Positions 17,273 to 26,283 of a stretch of DNA of 64,000 bases are shown in pieces. A program made the translations under genes and the position numbers. The DNA is taken from the NCBI RefSeq assembly GCF_900107205.1, contig NZ_FNPC01000008.1, positions 85,378 to 149,377 on the forward strand, written 5' to 3'. Position 1 is the stretch's first letter. Each line of letters opens with the position of its first letter. The notes under the pieces were generated by a model. That model saw only the letters and a list, made by a program, of their open reading frames with translations. It had not been told where the DNA came from and made no database searches. This DNA is from Halopenitus persicus. Its GTDB lineage: Archaea; Halobacteriota; Halobacteria; Halobacteriales; Haloferacaceae.

Positions 17273-18801
17273 ACCGAGACCGCCTCGACGTGAGCCGGCG
17301 GCGACTGCTCGCGGGCGTGAGCGGCCTCGGCGCGTTCGGGTTCGCCGGAGGCGCGACGAGCGCCGCGTACCTCTCGGACCGCGAGACCGCCTCGGGAACC
17401 CAACGGACCGGCAGCGTGGGGCTCGGCGTGGCGTGCGACTCGTGTGTCACCGCGGACGGCGTGACCACGTTCGCCATCGAGGGGGTCGAACCCGGCGATG
17501 AGGGAACCGAACGGTTCGGGCTCTCGATCGAGGGGAATCCGGTCCGGGTCTGGCTGCGAACCACGTGTCCGCCGGCCGTCGATCCGCTCGGGGAGGCGCT
17601 GGAGGTCCGACTTCGCGTCGCGGCGGACTGCAACGCCGCCGGCGGGCGACGAACGCTGTACCCGAGCAGCGGCTGGACGACGCTCGCTGAGCTTCGCGAG
17701 GCGCTCGTCGATGGCGTCCGTGTGGACGACCCGACGGATCCCTGCCTTGCGGCGGGCGACGATCCGTGTCTCGAGTTCGACTACCGGCTCCCGAGCGACG
17801 CAGCGTGGGCAGGCAGCGCCGCCGGCGAGGTTGGATTCGAGCTCGTGGCCCAGCAGTGCCGTCACGTTCCCGAGTCGGACGCAACCCCGCCGTTCGAGGC
17901 GTCAGCGTCCGGGTCGACGTGTCCCGACGTGGAGTGTGAGACGTGCTCCGAACTCGGGACGATCGACCTCGCCGATGACCGGCTCGAACCCGGCGAGACG
18001 TACGCGCTCGACGAGCGACACGAGCTGCAGGTCCTCCGAACCACGGACGCGGTCGACGGCGACGGGAACCGGGAGACGGTCTGTGCTTCGGTCCGGCTGC
18101 TGCGGGACGCCGGCGGGACCGGGGAGTTCGAGGAGTCCGCCGCGCCGCCGATCTGTGCGATCACGGTAACCGGACGCACGGATGCCGACGGCGAGTCGGG
18201 ATCGGAGACGCGAACCGCCACCCACGACGTCGATCCGCCGCTCACCCGAACGCGCGGTCGTATCTGTACGCCGAGCGACGAGAACGGCGGCGACGGGACC
18301 CGGCCGGGGATCGATTCGATCACCGTCTCGACGTGTGCTGACGGGGACGAAAACGGCGGCGGAAACGGAGACGACGGCAACGGAAACGGCGACGAAAACG
18401 GCGGCGGAAACGGAGACGACTGCATCCCCTGCGGGCCGGAGTCGGTCGATCGTCGCGTCGGTGGCGCGACGTTCGAGTACGCCGATCCGACAGGGAACGG
18501 GAGCGTGACCATCGTGATCACCCAGCAGTCGAACGGAAAATCGCCGCGGAAGACGGTCACGATCGAGGACGTCACGCCGGGTGACTCCATCACCGTCCCG
18601 CTTGCCGGGAACAAGAATCCGGAGTTCGCGTTCTCGGTGCGCGATCCGAACGGCGACGAGTGGACGCTCGGGACGAAACACACGAGCTGTTCGCAGCCGT
18701 TCGGTCCCGGAACCACGGTCACTGACGGGACGCGGGCGCTGACCGTGCTCGAGGCCGTGACGAAGGACGGCGCGTCCATCTGCGAGGTGAGCGACTCGTG
18801 A
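17269..18801 (+). CDS. TasA-like surface protein 5 with C-terminal extra domain
   Basis: A 510-residue exported protein with signal VSRRRLLAGVSGLGAFGFAG and cleavage region TSAAYLSDRET. Residues about 45-210 are the scaffold in reduced form (GVEPGDEGTERFGLSI; PCLEFDYRLP; ending VAQQCRH). Two further beta-rich domains follow: one at about 215-345 starting CPDVECETCSELGTIDL, and, after a Gly/Asn/Asp linker (about 355-385), one at about 390-510 with SVTIVITQQ and DVTPGDSITVPL. Such extra domains after the fibre unit could bind the S-layer or other cells; no function is known. Its stop overlaps the GTG start of the signal peptidase gene (GTGA). Confidence 0.78.
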   Translation: MNRDRLDVSRRRLLAGVSGLGAFGFAGGATSAAYLSDRETASGTQRTGSVGLGVACDSCVTADGVTTFAIEGVEPGDEGTERFGLSIEGNPVRVWLRTTCPPAVDPLGEALEVRLRVAADCNAAGGRRTLYPSSGWTTLAELREALVDGVRVDDPTDPCLAAGDDPCLEFDYRLPSDAAWAGSAAGEVGFELVAQQCRHVPESDATPPFEASASGSTCPDVECETCSELGTIDLADDRLEPGETYALDERHELQVLRTTDAVDGDGNRETVCASVRLLRDAGGTGEFEESAAPPICAITVTGRTDADGESGSETRTATHDVDPPLTRTRGRICTPSDENGGDGTRPGIDSITVSTCADGDENGGGNGDDGNGNGDENGGGNGDDCIPCGPESVDRRVGGATFEYADPTGNGSVTIVITQQSNGKSPRKTVTIEDVTPGDSITVPLAGNKNPEFAFSVRDPNGDEWTLGTKHTSCSQPFGPGTTVTDGTRALTVLEAVTKDGASICEVSDS

Positions 18802-20057
18802 ACCGAACCGCCGTGTCACGCGTGCTCGGAGTGATCGTGTTGATCGCGCTCGTCGCCCCGTTCCTGATCTACGCGGTCCCCGGCGTGGTCGGCGCCGAAC
18901 ACGGCTTCGTGGTGCTCACCGGGAGCATGGCGCCCGCGATCGAGCCGGGCGACGTCGTTATCGTCGACGAGACCGATCCGGACGCCGTCGAGACCGGGGA
19001 CGTGATCACCTTCGTTCGTGGGACCGCGGAAACGCCGGTGACGCACCGCGTCGTCGACGTCCGCGGAAGCGGCCCCGAACGCCAGTTCGAGACCAAGGGC
19101 GACGCCAACGACGACGCCGACATTCGCGCGGTGCCGGCGGAGAACGTCGTCGGCAAGGTCCGGTTTACGATACCGTACATCGGCTACGTCATCCAGGCGG
19201 TCAACTCGCGAAGCGGGTTCCTCCTGCTCGTGGCGGCCCCGCTCGGGCTGTTGATCGCGACGGAGCTGTGGTCGCTGTTGGCCACGAGCCGGACCGGGTC
19301 GACGCCCGACGAGCGGACGGCCGGAGGCAGCACTGAGGCAGCCGATTCCGACAGAGAGGCGGTCGAGTCCGGCGCGGGCGATGCGGCGAGGGCCGCCGAT
19401 GCGGCCGGTGTAACGCCGGCGACAGCGACGGCGGCCGACACGAGCGGAGCGACCAAAGCGGCGGCCGCGACCGAACCGGCCGATGACGTCGTCCTCACCG
19501 AGGACGACCTCAAGCTCTCGACGGGTGTGTTGGTCCTGGTGGTACCGTACTGCGTCTACGTCGCGTGGGAGCTGCAGACGGCGCTGTCGCTCGCGGTGGC
19601 GTTCGCGGCCACGCTGTCGGCGATCGCGATCGGCGGCGCGATGGTCTCGCTTCGTCGCAGCCGTGATCACGACGGCTCGACTGCGGACGCCGCCTCGACG
19701 CCGAAAGCCAGCTCGACGGCGGAAGTCGGTTCGACGCCGGAAGTCGGTTCGACGCCGGAACCGGCCGGACCGGCGGCCCCGACCAGTCCGACGGCGGCCA
19801 ACGGGGGTCGTGCCGGCACGCCCGTCGAGGGAACCGGGACGGCGGTCGACGAGGCCGAGGCGACGACGGGATCCGGCGGATGGGGTCGAATCGGCATCCC
19901 CGTGATCGACGGCGCCGGATCCGGAGACTCGGACGCGGGCGGGGGCGGGGTTACCGCTCGGGAAACGCCCTCCCCGACCCCGCTCTTCGATGCCGACTCG
20001 GAGGGCGCGGCACCCCGCGGTGAGAAGACGGAGGAGGATCGAAATGACACTAAATAG
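18798..20057 (+). CDS. sipW: SipW-like signal peptidase I
   Basis: A 419-residue membrane peptidase of the archaeal/ER type. After one membrane helix (about residues 9-30) comes the nucleophile in LTGSMAPAI (Ser43), and the general base is histidine in TPVTHRVVD (His83) instead of the lysine of bacterial LepB. More helices follow near residues 140-160 and 237-282, with a long low-complexity tail rich in Ser/Thr/Pro/Ala. SipW enzymes cleave the TasA/CalY fibre precursors, and five such precursors precede it in the same operon. The start is GTG, overlapping the previous stop by four bases. It also overlaps the next gene, which makes translational coupling likely. Confidence 0.9.
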   Translation: MNRTAVSRVLGVIVLIALVAPFLIYAVPGVVGAEHGFVVLTGSMAPAIEPGDVVIVDETDPDAVETGDVITFVRGTAETPVTHRVVDVRGSGPERQFETKGDANDDADIRAVPAENVVGKVRFTIPYIGYVIQAVNSRSGFLLLVAAPLGLLIATELWSLLATSRTGSTPDERTAGGSTEAADSDREAVESGAGDAARAADAAGVTPATATAADTSGATKAAAATEPADDVVLTEDDLKLSTGVLVLVVPYCVYVAWELQTALSLAVAFAATLSAIAIGGAMVSLRRSRDHDGSTADAASTPKASSTAEVGSTPEVGSTPEPAGPAAPTSPTAANGGRAGTPVEGTGTAVDEAEATTGSGGWGRIGIPVIDGAGSGDSDAGGGGVTARETPSPTPLFDADSEGAAPRGEKTEEDRNDTK

Positions 20058-20976
20058 ATACGATCGGATCGTGGTCGGGCTGGTCTGCCTGTGCGTTACC
20101 CTCGCCGCCGTCGGCGGCGGGGCGGCGACGGCCGCGTTACTCGGCGATTCGGCGGCGGTGAACGGGACGATCGAGACCGGCGAGACGTTCGCGACCGAGG
20201 TGGTCGATCGGGCGCCGATCCCGGCCGCGAGCGGAAACGTACCGACCGACGTCGGCGTCCGGAACGTCGAGGAATCGAAGGACGAGGGATCGGACGGCGA
20301 GAGAACGGACGACGAGGGAGCGGACGACGAGAAGAACGAGGGAGGAAACGCCGAAGGGGAGGATAAAAAAGGAGGGAGCGGATCCGGAAACGGAAACGAC
20401 GAAACGCCCGGTACGCCCGGTGAGAATGCCGGTCAACCAGCCGGTGAGGCTCCCGAGACGCCGGGTGAGAAACCGGATGAAAAACCGGAACGACCCGACG
20501 GGAAGCCTGACACGCCCGACGAGGATGACGACATATCCGACGGGAAGAACGGCGAGCCCGACAAGGGCGAAACGGGCGAGGAGGACGAAAGCCCCGAAAA
20601 CGACGTCGGTGGCGGGGACGACCCTGATGCGGACGAAGGGAACACTGAGGAGAAGAGTTCGGACGAGAAGGAGAGTTCCGGCGAGGAAGAAACGCCGGAC
20701 GAGGATGACGACGCCGAACCGAACGAGGAGGAGGAGGAAAGCGACGGCGAGACCGGCGAGAAGGACGCAGGAAACGGTGGCGGTGATGATGCGGACGGCG
20801 ACGATGCCAGCACCTCGAACGGAGACCAGTCCGGCGACGATGCGACCAACGGCGACGATGCGACCAACGGCGACGATACGACCGATGGCGGAACCTCCGG
20901 CGACGGGGATGACTCCGACGATGGCGAAGACGGAGGTTCCGAAAGCGGGTCCGGATCCGAGTCCGGCACGAGTTAA
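20044..20976 (+). CDS. Short exported protein with long acidic tail (SipW substrate candidate)
   Basis: A 310-residue protein. An N-terminal helix (about residues 9-33, GLVCLCVTLAAVGGG) is followed by TAALLGDSAAVNGTIETGET, which resembles a SipW cleavage region and the first strand of the TasA fold. The scaffold then stops. From about residue 75 to the end the chain is almost only Asp, Glu, Gly, Ser, Asn, Lys, Thr and Pro. Such a tail would be disordered and very negatively charged in salt. It overlaps the end of the signal peptidase gene by 14 bases, so it belongs to the same operon. It might be a terminator or spacer of the fibre; no function is known. Confidence 0.7.
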   Translation: MTLNRYDRIVVGLVCLCVTLAAVGGGAATAALLGDSAAVNGTIETGETFATEVVDRAPIPAASGNVPTDVGVRNVEESKDEGSDGERTDDEGADDEKNEGGNAEGEDKKGGSGSGNGNDETPGTPGENAGQPAGEAPETPGEKPDEKPERPDGKPDTPDEDDDISDGKNGEPDKGETGEEDESPENDVGGGDDPDADEGNTEEKSSDEKESSGEEETPDEDDDAEPNEEEEESDGETGEKDAGNGGGDDADGDDASTSNGDQSGDDATNGDDATNGDDTTDGGTSGDGDDSDDGEDGGSESGSGSESGTS

Positions 20977-21084
20977 GCGGCGAACAGGTTGAGCCGCTCA
21001 CCGATCGCGGCGGCGTCGTCCGCGTCCGTCGAGACGGCCGATCGGAGCGTGCGTTTATCCCGGATGAGGAGCGTATATCGCGAT

Positions 21085-22497
21085 ATGTCCGCCGCCGACC
21101 CACCAGTGCCGGCCCTCGCGGAGCGCGCCGCGGCCTGCGCCGAACGTCTCCGGGCCGCCGACCGCGTCCTCCTCGCGTCCCACATCGACGCTGACGGGCT
21201 GACAAGCGGGGCGATCGCCTCGAACGCGCTCGAGCGCGCGGGGATCGACCACGAGACCGTCTTCGAGAAGCAGCTCGACGAGGAATCGATCGCCGGGATC
21301 GCGGCCCGCGAGTTCGAGACCGTTCTGTTCACCGACTTCGGGTCGGGCCAGCTGGACGTCATCGCCGACCACGAGGCGGCCGGCGACTTCACGCCGGTCA
21401 TCGCCGACCACCACCAGCCGGCCGACGCCGACACGGAGTACCACCTCAATCCGCTGCTGTTCGGCATCGACGGTGCCTCGGAGCTGTCGGGGGCAGGCGC
21501 GAGCTACGTCCTCGCGCACGCGCTGGACCCGGCCAATCGGGACCTCGCGGCGCTCGCGGTGGTGGGCGCGGTCGGCGATATGCAGGGCGGGACCGAGGGA
21601 CTGACCGGCGCGAACGAGGGGATCGTCGACCACGCGGTCGCGGCCGGCGTCCTCGAGACGCGGACCGACATCGCCCTCTACGGGCGCCAGACGCGACCGC
21701 TCCCGAAGCTGCTCGAATACGCCAGCGACGTCCGGATACCGGGGATATCGAACGACGAGGCGGGCGCGATCGCCTTTCTCTCGGAGCTGGATATCGACGT
21801 GAAGGCCGACGGCGACTGGCGGCGCTGGGTCGACCTTGACGACGCGGAGCGGCGAACGCTCGTGAGCGCGCTGTTGCAGCGGGCCGTCTCCTCGGGGGTG
21901 CCCGCGAGCCGGATCGAGGAGCTCGTCGGGACCTCCTACACGCTCACCGACGAGGAGCCCGGAACGGCGCTGCGCGACGTCAGCGAGTACTCGACGTTAC
22001 TCAACGCGACCGCCCGATACGAGCGCGCGGACGTCGGGCTCGCGGTCTGCCTCGGCGAGCGCGGGGCGCCGCTCGAGCGCGCGCGGACCCTCCTGCGGAA
22101 CCACCGCCGGAACCTCTCGGAGGGGCTCCAGTGGGTGAAAACGGAGGGCGTCGTCGAGGAGGACAACCTCCAGTGGTTCGACGCGGGATCGCGGATTCGG
22201 GAGACGATCGTGGGGATCGTCGCCGGGATGGCGATCGGGTCCCCGGCGGTCGACCGGTCGAAGCCGATCGTCGCCTTCGCCGAGAAGGACGCCGAGCACG
22301 TGAAGGTCTCCAGCCGCGGCTCCCACCGGCTGGTCAGGCAGGGGCTGGATCTGTCGGCCGTGATGCGGGAGGCGTCGCGGGCCGTCGGCGGCGACGGCGG
22401 CGGCCACGACGTCGCCGCCGGCGCGACCATCCCGAGCGGGACCCAGCGGGAGTTCGTGGCGGCGGCGGACGCCATCGTCGGCGAGCAGCTGGAGTAG
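21085..22497 (+). CDS. DHH-family nuclease/phosphoesterase, RecJ-like
   Basis: A 470-residue protein with DHH-family motifs: SHIDADGLTSG (motif I), TDFGSGQ, ADHHQPAD (the DHH motif, about residue 110) and, in the DHHA1 domain near the end, GGGHDVAAGATIP. Archaeal RecJ-like proteins are manganese-dependent exonucleases acting in repair or, in the GAN subgroup, with the replicative helicase. Haloarchaea have several paralogues and I cannot assign the exact one. The ATG at 21085 starts the conserved region; a TATA-like tttatc about 30 bases before it supports a leaderless transcript. Confidence 0.88.
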   Translation: MSAADPPVPALAERAAACAERLRAADRVLLASHIDADGLTSGAIASNALERAGIDHETVFEKQLDEESIAGIAAREFETVLFTDFGSGQLDVIADHEAAGDFTPVIADHHQPADADTEYHLNPLLFGIDGASELSGAGASYVLAHALDPANRDLAALAVVGAVGDMQGGTEGLTGANEGIVDHAVAAGVLETRTDIALYGRQTRPLPKLLEYASDVRIPGISNDEAGAIAFLSELDIDVKADGDWRRWVDLDDAERRTLVSALLQRAVSSGVPASRIEELVGTSYTLTDEEPGTALRDVSEYSTLLNATARYERADVGLAVCLGERGAPLERARTLLRNHRRNLSEGLQWVKTEGVVEEDNLQWFDAGSRIRETIVGIVAGMAIGSPAVDRSKPIVAFAEKDAEHVKVSSRGSHRLVRQGLDLSAVMREASRAVGGDGGGHDVAAGATIPSGTQREFVAAADAIVGEQLE

Positions 22498-22569
22498 CCG
22501 CGCTGGAGCCGGGGTAACGTCGGAGTATTACGTTCGATATTTACGTTGCCGAAAGGTAACCACGCGTGG

Positions 22570-24021
22570 ATGAGTTACACCGGTCCGACTGACCTGTATA
22601 TCGATGGCGAGTGGACGAGCGCGGACGACGGCGAGACGTTTACGACCGAGGATCCCGCGACCGAGGAGCCGTACGCGACCGTCGCGGAGGCGAGCGCGGA
22701 GGACGTTGACCGCGCGGTCGAAGCGGCCCGCGCGGCGGCCGATCGCGACGCCGAGTGGCGATCGCTTGACCCGCGGGAGCGCGGCCGGTACCTCGAGTCG
22801 TTCGCGGACGCGATCGAGGCCCGCAAGGACGAGATCGTCCGCGTCGAGTCCCGCGACAACGGGAAGACGCCCTTCGAGGCGACGCTCGACGTGGACATGG
22901 TCATCGACACGGTCCGGTATTACGCCGGCTGGACCGACAAGATCGAGGGCGACGAGGTGCCGGTGCCGGGCGACCGGCTGAACTACACCGTACGCGAGCC
23001 CCTCGGCGTCACCGGCCACGTGATCCCGTGGAACTACCCCTTCCAGCTCGCCGGCCGGAGCCTCGCGCCGGCGCTGGCGTGCGGAAACACGGCCGTCCTG
23101 AAGCCCTCGAGCACGACGCCGCTGTCCGCGCTCTACTACGCGGCGGCGGCCGAGGAGGCCGGCCTGCCGGACGGCGTCGTCAACGTCGTCCCCGGTCGCG
23201 GGAGCGTCGCCGGCAACCGGCTGGTCGAACACCCCGACGTCGACCACGTCGCGTTCACCGGGAGCACCGGGGTCGGGAAGGGCGTGATGGAGCGTGCGGC
23301 ACAAAACGTCACCGGCGTCACGCTCGAGCTCGGCGGCAAGGGGCCGAACATCGTCTTCCCGGACGCCGACCTCGACGCGGCCGCGGCCGGCTGTCACTAC
23401 GGGATCTTCATGAACGCCGGCCAGATGTGCTGGGCGGGCTCGCGGCTGCTCGTCCACGAGGACGTCCACGACGAGGTCGTCGATCGCGTCGTCGAGCGGG
23501 CGGAATCGACGCCGCTCGGGAGCGGGATCGACGACGACGGTCGGATGGGCCCGGTCGTCAGCGAGAGCCAACACGAGGAGGTTCTCGAGTACATCGAGAC
23601 CGGCCGCCGCGAGGGCGCGACGGTCGCGACCGGCGGGGACGTCCCCGACGGAAAGGACGCGGGCTACTTCATCGAGCCGACCGTGTTCACCGACGTCACG
23701 AACGACATGACGATCGCCAGGGAGGAGATCTTCGGTCCCGTGTTGTCGGTCATCGAGTTCGGCGACCGGGAGGAGGCCATCGAGATCGCCAACGACTCGC
23801 CGTACGGTCTGATGGCCGGGATCTGGACGAGCGACCTGCAGACGGCGCACGGCGTCGCCGACTACCTCGATTACGGGATGGTCAGCATCAACGAGTTCCC
23901 GGTGACCCAGCCCCAGACGCCCTTCGGCGGGTTCAAGCAGAGCGGAAACGGCCGCGAGCAGGGGACCGAGGCGCTCCACGAGTACACCCAGACGAAGAAC
24001 GTCAACGTCAATCTGGAGTGA
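22570..24021 (+). CDS. Aldehyde dehydrogenase family protein
   Basis: A 483-residue NAD(P)-dependent aldehyde dehydrogenase of normal length. Visible are the nucleotide-binding segments PWNYPFQLAGRSLAPALACG and FTGSTGVGKGVM, the catalytic glutamate in TLELGGKGPNIV, and the catalytic cysteine in NAGQMCWAGSRLLV. The overall pattern is nearest to betaine-aldehyde and related dehydrogenases, but substrate cannot be read from sequence. A TATA-like patch (cgatattta, about 22533) lies about 35 bases before the ATG at 22570. No metabolic partner lies beside it. Confidence 0.93.
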   Translation: MSYTGPTDLYIDGEWTSADDGETFTTEDPATEEPYATVAEASAEDVDRAVEAARAAADRDAEWRSLDPRERGRYLESFADAIEARKDEIVRVESRDNGKTPFEATLDVDMVIDTVRYYAGWTDKIEGDEVPVPGDRLNYTVREPLGVTGHVIPWNYPFQLAGRSLAPALACGNTAVLKPSSTTPLSALYYAAAAEEAGLPDGVVNVVPGRGSVAGNRLVEHPDVDHVAFTGSTGVGKGVMERAAQNVTGVTLELGGKGPNIVFPDADLDAAAAGCHYGIFMNAGQMCWAGSRLLVHEDVHDEVVDRVVERAESTPLGSGIDDDGRMGPVVSESQHEEVLEYIETGRREGATVATGGDVPDGKDAGYFIEPTVFTDVTNDMTIAREEIFGPVLSVIEFGDREEAIEIANDSPYGLMAGIWTSDLQTAHGVADYLDYGMVSINEFPVTQPQTPFGGFKQSGNGREQGTEALHEYTQTKNVNVNLE

Positions 24022-24078
24022 CGGCCGTCACCGGCGACCCGGAACGATGACCGTCACCGGCGGCCCGAGTGGGGGACT

Positions 24079-26196
24079 TCACGCGCCGCCGGAACCGTCG
24101 CTCTCGTCGTAGAGGTCGGTGACCTCGGCGGCGAACCGGTCGAGGATGTCCCGACGCTTCTTCTTCATCGTCGGGGTGAGCAATCCGTTCGCCTGAGTGA
24201 ACGGTTCCGGAACGAGCCAAAACCGTTTGATGCGTTCGTGAGGCTCGAGGTCGGCGTTCACCCTGTCGACGTCCCGCTGAATCCGATCGTGGACGCGGTC
24301 GTCTCGACTCACGGCCTTGGGATCGTCGGAAAGATCGATGCCCTGCTCGGCGGCCCAGTCGCGAAGCGCCTCGGCGTTCGGCACGACGAGCGCGGAGACG
24401 AACTTTCGGTCGTCGCCGACCACGAGACACTGCTCGACGACCGCGGCGTCGGCGAGCCGGTCCTCGATCGGCCCCGGCATCACGTTCTTCCCGGTCGAGA
24501 GGACGATCCGGCGGTCGGCACGTCCCCGGAACTCGAGGTAGCCGTCGGGGCGGAGCACGACGACGTCGCCGGTCCGGAACCAGCCGTCGTCAGTGAAGGC
24601 CGCGGCGGTCGCGTCGGGACGGTTCCAGTAGCCGTCGGTTACCTGCGGGCCGCGTACCAGAAGCTCGCCGAGCGTGCCCTCGACGTCGGCGGCGTGGTCA
24701 TCGTTCGTCGCCGCGTCGGCGTGGGCATCGTTCGCCGTCGCGTCGGCGGCTTGGTCGTCGTCCGCCACCGGGTCGTCGACGGCGCGGTCGTCGCCCGCAC
24801 CCGCGTCGTCGATTTGGTCGTCGTCCGCCACCGCATCGTCGACGGCGACGTCGGTATCGACCACCGGCGGGCCGATCGTCCCGACGACGGGCGCCTCGGG
24901 CGGGTTGACCGAGACGACGGGCGCGGTCTCGGTGAGACCGTACCCCTCGAGGATGGGAAGCCCCATCCCGTGATACAGCGCGCAGAGGTCGGCCGACAGC
25001 GAGCCGCCGCCCGAGATGAAGAAGTCGACGTTCCCACCGAGCGCCTGCCGAACCGAGTCGAAGACGAGCCGGTCGGCGACCGCGCGTTTGGCGGCCAGCA
25101 CCGGCCCCGGATCGTCGGTCCGGTGGACCGTTCGGGCGACCGAACACGCCCACTCGAAGATCCGGCGGGAAAGCGTCGAGTCGGACGCCTGCTGGCGCAT
25201 CGCCGCGAAGAGCTTCTCGTAGACGCGGGGCACGCTCGTGGCGGTCGTGGGGCGAACGAGCTCGAAGTCCTCGCGGAGCGTGTCCGGGCTCTCGGCGTAC
25301 GCGACCGTCGCGCCGGCGGCGAACATCAGGAAGTGGCCGGCGAGCCGCTCGAAGACGTGCGCCAGCGGGAGGAACGACAGGGTCGTCGATTCGGGGTCGA
25401 TCCGTGGAATGTCCGGAGGTTTGTCCGGGCGGGGGCCGAGCCGTTTGTAACACTGCGTCAGGTTCGCCCGGAGGTTGTGGTGGGTGAGCGGGACGCCCTT
25501 GGGGCGACCGGTGGTTCCGGACGTGTAGATGAGGGTCGCGAGATCCGACGTGGAGCGCTCATCGATCCAGCCCTCGTAGGCGTCCCGGTCGAACGTTTCA
25601 CGGCCGCGCTCGTGAAGCGCCGCGAGCGAGACGACGGGCGGCGTCTCATCGTCCGTGTCGTGATCCATCGGTTTCGCGTCCGGAACGTCGTCGATCGAGA
25701 CGATCGCCTCGAGGTCGTGATCGAGGCCCTCGCGGACGTCGAGCACCCGGTCACACAGCGCCGCGTTCTCGACCACGACGACGCTCGCGCCCGGGTCCTC
25801 GAGCAGGTACCGGAGCCGCGAGTCCGAGGCGGACGGGTAGACGGTCGTGACGACGCCGCCGGCGGCGAGGACGGCGAAGTCGACCTGCGCCCATTCCATC
25901 CGGGTGTGGGAGATGATCGCGACCCGGGTGTCGGGTTCGACGCCGAGATCGCGAACGCCGGCGGCGAGCCGCTCGACGATCGACCGCAGCTCGGCGTAGG
26001 TGATGTCGGCGTACTCGCCGTCGGGGGCCGCCGGGATCACGCCGCCGGAGACGAGCGACCGGTCGGCGATGCCGCCTTTATACTGCTGTGCGATCCGATC
26101 GGCGTTGCGCCGGGCGCTGCGATCGAAGGTCCGTGGAAGCGGCTCCTCGGCGACGACCGGGTCGTCGAACTCGCGTTCCGCCTCCCGCCAGTCCAT
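24079..26196 (-). CDS. Long-chain fatty acid--CoA ligase (AMP-forming)
   Basis: A 705-residue member of the adenylate-forming family. The AMP-binding motif is LIYTSGTTGRPKGVPLTH (about residue 220), SGGGSLSADL and ILEGYGLTETAPVVS follow, and the hinge region WFRTGDVVVLRPDGYLEFRG leads to the C-terminal lid. The order and the FAA1-like features point to fatty acyl-CoA synthetase, which activates fatty acids with ATP and CoA. It is longer than usual because an Asp/Ala-rich acidic insert of about 60 residues (about 444-504, encoded near 24690-24870) interrupts the region just after the TETAP motif. Downstream on the plus strand is aldehyde dehydrogenase (convergent). Confidence 0.93.
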   Translation of the reverse strand: MDWREAEREFDDPVVAEEPLPRTFDRSARRNADRIAQQYKGGIADRSLVSGGVIPAAPDGEYADITYAELRSIVERLAAGVRDLGVEPDTRVAIISHTRMEWAQVDFAVLAAGGVVTTVYPSASDSRLRYLLEDPGASVVVVENAALCDRVLDVREGLDHDLEAIVSIDDVPDAKPMDHDTDDETPPVVSLAALHERGRETFDRDAYEGWIDERSTSDLATLIYTSGTTGRPKGVPLTHHNLRANLTQCYKRLGPRPDKPPDIPRIDPESTTLSFLPLAHVFERLAGHFLMFAAGATVAYAESPDTLREDFELVRPTTATSVPRVYEKLFAAMRQQASDSTLSRRIFEWACSVARTVHRTDDPGPVLAAKRAVADRLVFDSVRQALGGNVDFFISGGGSLSADLCALYHGMGLPILEGYGLTETAPVVSVNPPEAPVVGTIGPPVVDTDVAVDDAVADDDQIDDAGAGDDRAVDDPVADDDQAADATANDAHADAATNDDHAADVEGTLGELLVRGPQVTDGYWNRPDATAAAFTDDGWFRTGDVVVLRPDGYLEFRGRADRRIVLSTGKNVMPGPIEDRLADAAVVEQCLVVGDDRKFVSALVVPNAEALRDWAAEQGIDLSDDPKAVSRDDRVHDRIQRDVDRVNADLEPHERIKRFWLVPEPFTQANGLLTPTMKKKRRDILDRFAAEVTDLYDESDGSGGA

Positions 26197-26283
26197 AGTC
26201 GGCAGTCGGGCGGGATTCCTGATAAACGGTGTGGGCTGTAGTCGGGAGCGGGCGACCGGAAACGCGATCCGACCGCGGGAGCG

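Noticed and set aside
20977..21084. Minus-strand mini gene ending in GERLNLFAA
   Set aside because: The frame continues into the antisense of the RecJ-like gene and has no supported start; probably chance.
24238..26241. 667-codon plus-strand frame
   Set aside because: Antisense to the well supported acyl-CoA ligase gene; no domain visible.
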